A program made the translations under genes and the position numbers. A DNA stretch of 7,841 bases from Candidatus Bathyarchaeota archaeon BA1 (lineage in GTDB: Archaea > Thermoproteota > Bathyarchaeia > Bathyarchaeales > Bathyarchaeaceae), in the NCBI GenBank assembly GCA_001399805.1, contig LIHJ01000069.1, positions 1 through 7,841 of the forward strand. The letters run 5' to 3'. Below are positions 1 through 5,830 of the stretch, one piece after another (the stretch's first letter is position 1; each line of letters begins with the position of its first letter). Below the pieces are notes generated by a model. The model searched no databases. It had not been told where the DNA came from and worked only from the letters and a program-made list of their open reading frames with translations.

Positions 1-369
1 ATACTTCTACATGGCGGAGGACGCACCATCACCGCCACCATAAGCTGGAACTGCGTCGGGTGGCAGAGCCTCATCCTTTTCATCCTCACCCTCATCACGG
101 GCTTACAAGGGCCGTACACCCTCAGAAGCAAGCTCGAATGCCTCATCATAGGGTTTCAAGGAACCTTCCTCATCAACATAGGCAGGATCGCCCTCGTCTG
201 CCTCGTCGCCCTCTACCTGGGCTATCTCCCAGCCATCATCTTCCACGACTACGGAGGAACCATACTAATCCTCCTATACTTGGCAGGCTTCTGGTACATG
301 GCATTCACTCACATACTAAAGCGAAAGGAGCCAGAGGACTCAGCAGAAGAAGAGGAGGAAGAGCGGTGA
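1..369 (+). CDS. Archaeosortase/exosortase family protein, C-terminal part (5' end outside window)
   Basis: This is the last 122 codons of an integral-membrane cysteine transpeptidase-like enzyme, read in the frame that starts at base 1 and ends at TGA 367-369. Archaeosortases cut C-terminal sorting signals of surface proteins, and the family uses Cys, Arg and His. All three are visible in family-like context: Cys18 in WNCVGWQS, Arg62 in NIGR, and His82 in FHDYGG. Hydrophobic segments lie between and after them (about residues 23-35, 63-80 and 87-103). The tail is a short acidic run, EDSAEEEEEER. The Arg-to-His spacing of 20 residues fits exosortase-type members as I know them. The following gene overlaps the stop by 4 nt (GTGA), so the two are translationally coupled. 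No substrate with a recognisable PGF-CTERM-like tail is seen in the window. The overlapping frame that is open from base 60 encodes a Pro/His/Arg-rich nonsense peptide over this stretch, which supports this frame as the true one. Confidence 0.82.
   Translation: MLLHGGGRTITATISWNCVGWQSLILFILTLITGLQGPYTLRSKLECLIIGFQGTFLINIGRIALVCLVALYLGYLPAIIFHDYGGTILILLYLAGFWYMAFTHILKRKEPEDSAEEEEEER
352..358 (+). promoter_or_regulatory. Shine-Dalgarno site for the GTG start at 366
   Basis: GAGGAGG lies 7 bases before GTG 366, inside the acidic tail of the sortase gene. It decides for the GTG start against the far upstream ATG at base 60, whose first 100 or so codons read out of frame through the sortase. Confidence 0.6.
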
Positions 370-1895
370 GAAAGACCCTCCTGATCTTCATCATCCTTCT
401 CGTTCTAGCAATTTCCTTCCTCTCCTATCAACAATTCTTCACCCAGCCACCCATCCAGTATCCTCCAGGCATGAGCACCATCGACAAAGCCGCCCTGAAA
501 GCCGAACGCATCCAAGCCAAGGAACTCCAAGGGGTCATCGAAGCCCTGAAACAAAACGACCACGGAAAAATCATCTATGGAGACCGATTCCTACGCTGGA
601 CCGTCCTAGCCTACACCCTATGGAAAATCGACCAAGGCGACCCAACCATCATCAAAACCATGCAGGACCTCATGACCACCTACTACCAACGCGCATGGTA
701 CCCATACGTCAAAAACAGGCCACCCATGCCCTTCCCCAGCCTCATCCAACACCTCCGAGCCGACGGAACATGGGAGGACTACTGGTGCGACTACAAACCC
801 GTATACGTAGCCGCCTACATGCTCGAATACTACGTGCTCACCTGCTTCGACCAAGCATGGGGCATCAAAAACTACCCCATCCTAAAAAACGTGGCAGACT
901 CCCTCCTACAAATGTGGCTACCCAACCGCCACCAACCAACCGCCTACATAGACGCCCAAGGAAAACCTGGCGCCATACAAATAACTGAAATCATGAACAT
1001 TGCCTGCAGCGTAGACAGCGCCATGATCTACTCCGCCCTCATCTCCTCAGCCCAGATAGCCCGCCTCGCCAACGATCCACAAAGCCAAGAAAACTACATG
1101 AAATACGCCGATGACCTAATCACCCACTTCTACAGCCAAACGTGGGAGTGGTTCCCCACCAACACCTTCGGCTCCAACCCCAGCGAGCCCACCTATGGAA
1201 CAGCCCTCCAAATCGGCATGACCCTCCCATACATCGACGGAGACAAAAAAATTGATGCATTAAAAGACTACCTAGTCAACAATCTGAGGGTCAGCGAAAA
1301 CTCATGGCTACTAAAGTGGAGCAAAAACCAAAAAGAGGTCAGTAGCCGATCCGTTTTTGCAGCCATCGGCTTAGCCCCAAAGTATCCACAGTTAGCCTAT
1401 AATATCCTCAATGCATACGCTGAGGCTGCCCTATCCAACGACCCCTGGTTCCTTAGTGCAAACTGGAAAATAGACGGGTACGAGGGCGTGGACCCCATCT
1501 GGGTCAGCGGGAAATACCTGCAAGCCTACGTGTTCATGAAAAACCGACTTCTGACGGGCAGGATTCCCTTCTCACCAAGCCTAATGATGGGAAGCCACAC
1601 GTTTGAAACATCCCTCCCATCCGACCCAGCCGAACCAAGCCTAATCCACAGCACCCTCCCAATGCTCTCCGGCGTCATGCAGGTAAAAGCGAACACAACA
1701 GAAAACGCCCTAAGCTATATGGTCTCCGGAGCCCCAAAGCAAAACCTCACCATACGATTTCACACCCCATTCAAACCAAGCGTCTCATGCACCGCAAGCA
1801 GGTGGGGCCACGTTTACGATTCAAACTCAAGACACACGGCCATCTGGCTCATACCGAATGGCGATGTTGAAATAACAATCCGAAAGGAGGGCTGA
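366..1895 (+). CDS. Membrane-anchored extracytoplasmic protein, probable alpha-helical toroid (glycosidase/epimerase-like), unknown function
   Basis: The protein is 509 aa when started at GTG 366. It opens with Arg-Lys and one strong hydrophobic helix (about residues 4-20), then a soluble domain, so it is probably an N-terminally anchored protein facing outside. The body is rich in Trp, Tyr and helix-forming stretches repeated at roughly regular spacing, with features such as WEDYWCDYKPVYVAAY and DPWFLSANWKIDGYEG. This recalls alpha/alpha six-hairpin carbohydrate-active folds (glycoside hydrolases, C5-epimerases), but I see no diagnostic catalytic motif, so this is a fold-level guess. The last 80 residues look beta-rich (SYMVSGAPKQNLTIRF and similar) and could form a small sandwich domain. 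There is no C-terminal sorting tail. It overlaps the sortase gene by 4 nt and ends 3 nt before the next ORF, so it sits in the middle of an operon. Third codon positions are strongly C-rich, like the neighbours. Confidence 0.7.
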   Translation: MRKTLLIFIILLVLAISFLSYQQFFTQPPIQYPPGMSTIDKAALKAERIQAKELQGVIEALKQNDHGKIIYGDRFLRWTVLAYTLWKIDQGDPTIIKTMQDLMTTYYQRAWYPYVKNRPPMPFPSLIQHLRADGTWEDYWCDYKPVYVAAYMLEYYVLTCFDQAWGIKNYPILKNVADSLLQMWLPNRHQPTAYIDAQGKPGAIQITEIMNIACSVDSAMIYSALISSAQIARLANDPQSQENYMKYADDLITHFYSQTWEWFPTNTFGSNPSEPTYGTALQIGMTLPYIDGDKKIDALKDYLVNNLRVSENSWLLKWSKNQKEVSSRSVFAAIGLAPKYPQLAYNILNAYAEAALSNDPWFLSANWKIDGYEGVDPIWVSGKYLQAYVFMKNRLLTGRIPFSPSLMMGSHTFETSLPSDPAEPSLIHSTLPMLSGVMQVKANTTENALSYMVSGAPKQNLTIRFHTPFKPSVSCTASRWGHVYDSNSRHTAIWLIPNGDVEITIRKEG

Positions 1896-1898
1896 ACA

Positions 1899-2636
1899 AT
1901 GGGCAAATTCTACACCACAACCCAAAACAGCCTCTACATCTACGTAACCGAAGACGACGAACTCATCCCCCCAAGGGACCTCCCAACCCTCCTGGGCCTA
2001 TACGAAGCCAAGCACCCCTGGAAATGGACCAACAAGATCGCCATCATGCATAAACTGCCTGAAGAATCGCTGCAACAAGCCGCCGCCATCCTAGAAATCC
2101 ACGACTACGAGAGAAGAAACGCAGACGAGAGTTCCCTCGAACACTACTTCATCACCCAAGACCCTACATACCTGCCACCCGATGAACCACCCCTCCTAAA
2201 GACGCTACGAAAACTAGAAGAGGCCTTCAAAAACGGGAGGCTCAGCGAAGACATATACAAGCAACAGAAGGAGGTCATAGAAAGGAAGCTCTTAGGCCTG
2301 AAGCCAGACCCAGACCTCTTCACAACAACCACAGAGCGTTGCTACCAAAAATTAAACACAGAGCTCAGACCCGGACTGAAACTCGTCTACGTCGAGATCG
2401 ATCGGTTGAGGAAGGATGTATGCACAGAGATAGGCATCAACGAGGACGACTTTGATGACTTGCTTAAGGCGATGCTCCGAAAATTCGTGGGCAAAATGGA
2501 GCTGGCTGGTGCACCACCTACCATGCCCAGCCCAACAACGCGCAGCGCGCATATCACAAGGGAAGGAAGGGGATTGGAACTCGATGGAAAACTGTACTAC
2601 TACATCGCCATCTTTGAGCCATCTTTGAGCCCCTGA
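1899..2636 (+). CDS. Hypothetical protein with possible SHOCT-like hairpin and C-terminal winged helix
   Basis: This 245-aa protein starts at ATG 1899 with GGAGG at 1886-1890, 8 bases upstream. I do not recognise the family. Visible parts are: an N-terminal region with short beta strands (residues 1-50); a helical stretch; a basic/acidic hairpin at about 103-134 (LEEAFKNGRLSEDIYKQQKE), whose pattern resembles SHOCT-type short domains; and a C-terminal 160-240 region with two helices followed by strands and a KLYYYIAIF strand, the layout of a winged helix. It precedes an AAA+ ATPase by 15 nt, so the two may work together, for example as a DNA-binding or adaptor partner. Oddity: an exact 11-bp tandem duplication at 2607-2631 changes the last residues to PSLSP and moves the stop upstream. 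Without it the protein would end ...FEPLKGGEKIE and overlap the ATPase start by 8 nt. Confidence 0.7.
   Translation: MGKFYTTTQNSLYIYVTEDDELIPPRDLPTLLGLYEAKHPWKWTNKIAIMHKLPEESLQQAAAILEIHDYERRNADESSLEHYFITQDPTYLPPDEPPLLKTLRKLEEAFKNGRLSEDIYKQQKEVIERKLLGLKPDPDLFTTTTERCYQKLNTELRPGLKLVYVEIDRLRKDVCTEIGINEDDFDDLLKAMLRKFVGKMELAGAPPTMPSPTTRSAHITREGRGLELDGKLYYYIAIFEPSLSP
2607..2631 (+). repeat. 11-bp tandem duplication
   Basis: GCCATCTTTGA occurs twice back to back (2607-2617 and 2618-2628) and the period continues through GCC. Removing one copy puts the preceding gene in frame with a TAA at 2657-2659, giving a stop/start overlap with TTG 2652. This looks like a recent slippage event. Confidence 0.85.
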
Positions 2637-2638
2637 AA

Positions 2639-2643
2639 GGAGG
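2639..2643 (+). promoter_or_regulatory. Shine-Dalgarno site for the TTG start of the ATPase gene
   Basis: GGAGG lies 8 bases before TTG 2652, the same spacing as for the preceding gene. It argues that the ATPase really starts at 2652 and not at the internal ATG 2858, which begins only two residues ahead of the Walker A strand and has no such site. Confidence 0.6.
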
Positions 2644-2651
2644 CGAAAAAA

Positions 2652-3898
2652 TTGAGTAAAATCATTTCAGCCCTCAGGGAAAAATTGAGCAAACTCATTT
2701 TAGCCAAAAAAGAGAGAAACTACGAAAGATACTTCCTCAAAAGGAACCCATTCCCCTACGCCGGAGTGCCGGAGGAGGAATCTGCGCCGACAGGGAAAGA
2801 GAATTAGAAACCATCGCTGAAACCATCAGCCTCTCCCTCGGCGGCGACTCCACCCACATGGCCCTGGTGGGCGGATACGGAAACGGCAAAACCCACATCC
2901 TAAGGTACATAAAGCATCACATGAACCACCAATTCTCAAGAAACTACAAAGCAAGGGCAATAGCAGGATACGTAATCACACCAGGGCGCTCCCTAGTCGA
3001 CACATACCGGAGCTTCATGCAGGACCTCGGGAGAAACTTCTTCATTCAACTCACCTGGGAACTCCTTGGAAAGGTTGCCCTCTCAAGGATCAGCCAAGGA
3101 GACGAGGATTACAGGAACCTAGAAGGGGACATAGAAACCTCATTGGCAGAAGATCCGAGCAGAATAAGGAAATATGTCGAAGACGGGACCATCCCCCAAC
3201 CCTCGTTGATGAAACACGCAAGAAAAGCCCTCTCACCGCTCGTGACAAACATAGATGTGGCGAACTGCCTCCTAAAGCTCCTCGCAGGCCAAACCACATT
3301 CCTAGCTTGGAGATGGCTCAGCGGCGAGCCCATCCTCCAAGAGCAGCGAAGGAAGCTCAAGATCATCTCACCCATAGACGGCGACGACAAGGCCCTGAGC
3401 GTGTTCCAAGACATCAGGGGCATCATGAGGGAGCTGGGCTACCAACTCGTTTGCATGCTAATCGACGAATTCGAGCTCGTTGAGGTTCTGCATCACACAC
3501 AAAAACAGCGCTTCCTCAACTCCATACGGCACCTCATCGACCTCAACCCAAGCGGCCTCTGCCTCATCATATCCTGCACACCAGAGGTGTGGAAAGACAT
3601 CTTCATGAAGTACCACGCCTTCTCCGAAAGAATCCTCAGGGAGGTCCCCCTAAAACCCCTAAACCAAGAGACCATCAAAACCCTCATACAGGAACACCTC
3701 AACCTCCACAGAACAGAACCCATCAAAGAGCCCGACCCAATGTACCCCTTCACCCAAGAAGCCATCACCCACATCCTCCAAGCCTCCCAAGGCAACGTCA
3801 GACGCGCCCTAGCCCTATGCAACATAGCCATCGACCTGGGCATAAAGCAAGGGGATGAGTGGATAACCCCGCAAACAATCCGACAGATAGCCCGTTAA
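2652..3898 (+). CDS. ORC1/Cdc6-like AAA+ ATPase, reading frame broken near 2780
   Basis: The intact downstream frame runs from ATG 2858 to TAA 3898 (346 aa). Counting from that Met, it holds Walker A GGYGNGKT (5-12), Walker B MLIDEFE with Asp203-Glu204, a sensor-1-like strand LCLIISCTPE (234-243) and a sensor-2-like GNVRRAL (312-318). The order and the helical lid before the C-terminus are those of ORC1/Cdc6-type AAA+ ATPases; BREX-type or transposition ATPases are alternatives. The proper N-terminus is encoded from TTG 2652 in another frame: a basic helix, then RYFLKRNPFPYAGVPEEE, stopping at TAG 2805. One extra A near 2780 would join it to ICADRERELETIAETI and give a continuous 415-aa protein. 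The lesion may be real or an assembly error; as read, only an N-terminally truncated ATPase could be made. It follows a GGAGG site and lies in the operon of the upstream genes. Confidence 0.72.
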
Positions 3899-3934
3899 GG
3901 AAGTATCCAAAACCTACAACAGAAGATAAGGATC

Positions 3935-4441
3935 ATGCTAAGAAAGCCGGAAGCCAGCGAGACGACGGGTAAGGAAATTTGTCAAACTCTCTGTGAAATG
4001 GTGGGCGTGAAGAATTCTGCGATCAGTGCTTATCATTTCGCGCCAAGATCTATCGAGAAGGTTGTTGAAACCGTAGGGTTGGTAAACAGCGGATATGAGG
4101 TGGAGGAACCGGAGCTACTCATACCCATAAGACTCGCTGAGGAGTCGGGCCTCTGGCCTCCGCCTGAGATCCTAATGGAGTCATGCCTAACCCCAGCTGG
4201 GATAGCCAGGCTCTACTCAGTGCCACACGCCATCGAAGTGCACCTGATCACAGAGGATAGGACCACGGGACCCGTCCCATGCAACTTAATGATCTCCGAG
4301 CATGAGCGTGAGGTGCTCATCAGCGACCATCTCACCAGCGCATTAAAAACCTCAGTGGAAGACTTTGCAGAGGGGCTATGGAGATTCCGAGACGAACCAC
4401 TAACAAAGCTCAGGAAGAGAGAAAAGCCTCAGCATTGGTGA
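3935..4441 (+). CDS. Hypothetical protein, possibly the detached C-terminal part of the ATPase
   Basis: The ORF is 168 aa from ATG 3935 and the family is not recognised. It is helical at the start (ICQTLCEMVGVKNSAISAYHF could be a helix-turn-helix-like stretch), then has strands around LLIPIRLAEE and EVHLITED, and ends basic (LTKLRKREKPQHW). There are no membrane segments. It is in the same frame as the ATPase. The 12 codons between the ATPase stop (TAA 3896-3898) and this ATG are open and read as a plausible linker (GSIQNLQQKIRI), while only a weak AAGG lies before the ATG. So it may be a separate third gene, or the end of a longer ATPase cut by a nonsense codon. Codon use is less C-biased than in the operon upstream, which argues mildly for a separate origin. 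Confidence 0.5.
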   Translation: MLRKPEASETTGKEICQTLCEMVGVKNSAISAYHFAPRSIEKVVETVGLVNSGYEVEEPELLIPIRLAEESGLWPPPEILMESCLTPAGIARLYSVPHAIEVHLITEDRTTGPVPCNLMISEHEREVLISDHLTSALKTSVEDFAEGLWRFRDEPLTKLRKREKPQHW

Positions 4442-4537
4442 CAATCATGTGAGGATTTCAAGCTCAACCACTGATTTCCGATGGGCCTCATCCACAAGTG
4501 AGTGTTCACCAAGCAAAGGGCGCTGGGAGCGGTACGC
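4442..4537. other. Short intergenic stretch without a supported gene
   Basis: I see no conserved structure here. A GTG at 4498 extends the following coiled-coil ORF upstream, but that extension passes through the TATA box and is unlikely to be translated. Confidence 0.4.
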
Positions 4538-4547
4538 TATATTTAAA
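4538..4547 (+). promoter_or_regulatory. Archaeal TATA box upstream of the coiled-coil gene
   Basis: TATATTTAAA, centred about 25 bases before position 4568. It predicts a transcript with a leader of about 13 nt that carries GGGAG (4571-4575), 6 bases before TTG 4582. Confidence 0.6.
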
Positions 4548-4581
4548 TTCACATTCAATTATTACTAAATGGGAGTATTCG

Positions 4582-4893
4582 TTGAGTCTCGAGGAAAGGG
4601 TTGCGAAGATCGAGGGCGTTCTTGAGCAGATGGATAAGAGGCTCAATCATATAGAGTCGGATCTCGGCGCCTTAAGAAGCGAGCTTGGAAGTTTAAGAGA
4701 TGAATTTAGAGGCGAGCTTGGAAGCCTGAGAAATGAAATGAGGGCAGAGATAAGCGGTGTGAGGACAGAGATAGGTGGAGTAAGAAACGGGTTGAGGATA
4801 GAGATAGGCGAGGTGAGGAGCAGAATATGGTGGCTCCTCGGCGTGCAAATATCCATGTGGGTCACAATAATACTGGCGATCCTACTTAAATAG
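4582..4893 (+). CDS. Small coiled-coil protein with C-terminal transmembrane anchor
   Basis: The protein is 103 aa when started at TTG 4582 (SLEERVAKIEGVLEQMDKRL...), chosen because a TATA box lies about 40 bases and GGGAG 6 bases upstream. The longer GTG 4498 start would run through the promoter. Nearly the whole soluble part is a charged amphipathic helix. Early heptads give way to 11-residue units: SELGSLRDEFR, GELGSLRNEMR, then the looser AEISGVRTEIG and GVRNGLRIEIG. The end, WWLLGVQISMWVTIILAILLK, is a single hydrophobic helix, so the protein is probably tail-anchored with the coil in the cytoplasm. Similar small coiled-coil proteins are common in archaea, with no assigned function that I can name. 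It probably oligomerises. It is convergent with the VapC-like gene, the stops being 18 nt apart. Confidence 0.68.
   Translation: MSLEERVAKIEGVLEQMDKRLNHIESDLGALRSELGSLRDEFRGELGSLRNEMRAEISGVRTEIGGVRNGLRIEIGEVRSRIWWLLGVQISMWVTIILAILLK
4679..4744 (+). repeat. 33-bp imperfect direct repeat encoding an 11-residue coil unit
   Basis: The unit starting GCGAGCTTGGAAG at 4679 recurs at 4712 with differences concentrated in its second half. Weaker units follow to about 4810. This indicates growth of the coil by internal duplication. Confidence 0.65.
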
Positions 4894-4911
4894 CGGGCTG
4901 ACAACCTAACG

Positions 4912-5334
4912 TTATTCGGCAATCCTTTCGATGAACGGGATATTATCAAAGTGCTTATCGAAACTATAAACCCCGGTTATGTTCATGTTCCTCGAAAGTA
5001 GGGCGGCAAGCGCGTCGTTTGGGCTTATCTTGTACCTCGCGGCGATAGCTAAGGCTTCCTCATAGTTTCCCCGTGTTGTGGTAAGCACCGTAAGGTTTTC
5101 TGTGGCTAGGGAGTTTTCGAGAAGTTTTAAGGCCTCCTTAAGTCCAAGCCTGGTTTCTACTATGTTAACGGCTTCGGAGAGGTGCACAACAGAAGTAGCT
5201 ACAACCTCGCCCTCCTCCACCCGTCTGAGTATTTCTAGGGCCGCATGCTTTACCTGCTCTTCTTCTGGGCTTAGCTTCTTTCTGGTTCTCAGATACGCAT
5301 GGAGGAACACAGAGGAGTCCAGAAACTTAACCAT
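4912..5334 (-). CDS. vapC: PIN-domain ribonuclease toxin, VapC-like
   Basis: A full-length 140-aa PIN-domain protein. PIN toxins are metal-dependent ribonucleases that cut tRNA or other RNA when released from their antitoxin. The conserved acidic residues are in the expected places: Asp6 in KFLDSSVFLHAYL, Glu54 in VVHLSEAVNIVE, Asp107 in SPNDALAALL and Asp126 in VYSFDKHFDNI, with Asp130 nearby. The start overlaps the end of the AbrB-type gene by 8 nt, which implies coupled translation and a shared promoter at 5594-5603. All catalytic residues are kept, so it is probably active. The in vivo target cannot be told from sequence. Confidence 0.88.
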   Translation of the reverse strand: MVKFLDSSVFLHAYLRTRKKLSPEEEQVKHAALEILRRVEEGEVVATSVVHLSEAVNIVETRLGLKEALKLLENSLATENLTVLTTTRGNYEEALAIAARYKISPNDALAALLSRNMNITGVYSFDKHFDNIPFIERIAE

Positions 5335-5575
5335 ACACAGCCTTCCTCAATTTGTGCGTGTCAGAGAAGTCCTCCACGTCATGGACCTCTATGGCATCCG
5401 CCAGGTCTGTGAGCTTACCCCTCTTCCTCAGAGCCCTCAATATCACCTCGTCGTCACTTAGTCTAACCAGAATTACCCTCTTCCCCCAATTCTTCCTCCA
5501 CTCAGCTGGGATCACAATGCGCCCCATACGATCAACCGGTTTCAGAACGCTCTCCTCCATCGCCTCACTTCCCAT
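5327..5575 (-). CDS. vapB: AbrB/SpoVT-type antitoxin, VapB-like
   Basis: An 82-aa protein with an N-terminal swapped-hairpin (AbrB/MazE) DNA-binding motif at about residues 10-40: VLKPVDRMGRIVIPAEWRK. The charged C-terminal half (DLADAIEVHDVEDFSDTHKL) should wrap the PIN toxin. In this family the antitoxin, alone and with toxin, represses its own promoter. ATG 5575 lies about 25 bases from the centre of a strong TATA box, so the mRNA is probably leaderless from there. A second Met at residue 6 (5560) is an alternative start. The 8-nt overlap with the PIN gene and the gene order antitoxin-toxin are typical of vapBC operons. Confidence 0.85.
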   Translation of the reverse strand: MGSEAMEESVLKPVDRMGRIVIPAEWRKNWGKRVILVRLSDDEVILRALRKRGKLTDLADAIEVHDVEDFSDTHKLRKAVYG

Positions 5576-5593
5576 AATTTTGGTTATCTGCCA

Positions 5594-5603
5594 TATTTAT
5601 ATA
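5594..5603 (-). promoter_or_regulatory. TATA box of the vapBC-like operon
   Basis: On the minus strand it reads TATATAAATA within a longer A/T run. The predicted transcription start falls at about 5573-5577, at the ATG itself, so a leaderless transcript is expected. The A/T run is nearly symmetrical and may also be where VapB binds. Confidence 0.6.
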
Positions 5604-5674
5604 TTTTATGGTAAGTCATCTCGGACTCACTTTAAATGCACAAAAGCCGAATGAAGCAAATGATGATGTTAGGT

Positions 5675-5693
5675 GTTCACTAGTTTTGTGAAC
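5675..5693 (-). repeat. Inverted repeat across the downstream end of the IS element
   Basis: GTTCAC and GTGAAC flank a 7-base loop. One arm belongs to the presumed element end (minus-strand ...GGGTAGTTCAC) and the other lies in flanking DNA, so the palindrome spans the junction. It could be chance, or a feature of the target site. Confidence 0.45.
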
Positions 5694-5830
5694 TACCCAC
5701 GCCTAAAGGCTGTGGGCTTCCACCCTCATCATTGGACTCAGGCTGTCCGTAGGAGTGGTTCTGGGCAAGTTCACAGTTGCCCCTAGCTTAGACATCAAGC
5801 CTAAGCCTCGTTTCATTATGTTTCTCGCTC
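5688..5830 (-). ncRNA. Probable omega-RNA (reRNA) 3' part, overlapping the tnpB 3' end
   Basis: TnpB proteins use an RNA made from the 3' end of tnpB and the element's right end, followed by a guide from flanking DNA. The 9-bp hairpin at 5696-5716 followed by GTAGTTCAC matches that layout. The 5' limit given here is a guess. The guide would begin at 5687 and read AAAACTAGTGAACACC on the minus strand. Confidence 0.45.

Noticed and set aside
60..365. N-terminal 100 residues of the long frame open from ATG 60
   Set aside because: It is a Pro/His/Arg-rich shadow of the archaeosortase frame; the real protein starts at GTG 366 with a proper Shine-Dalgarno site and membrane helix.
3109..3843. Minus-strand open frames inside the ATPase gene
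   Set aside because: They are antisense shadows created by the C-rich codon bias; there is no ribosome site and no family-like sequence.
4660..4820. CRISPR-like repeat array
   Set aside because: The repeats are in-frame coiled-coil units without spacers and diverge as protein repeats do.
5078..5461. Plus-strand open frames across the vapBC-like pair
   Set aside because: The Ser/Arg-rich translations are antisense shadows of two well-recognised minus-strand genes.
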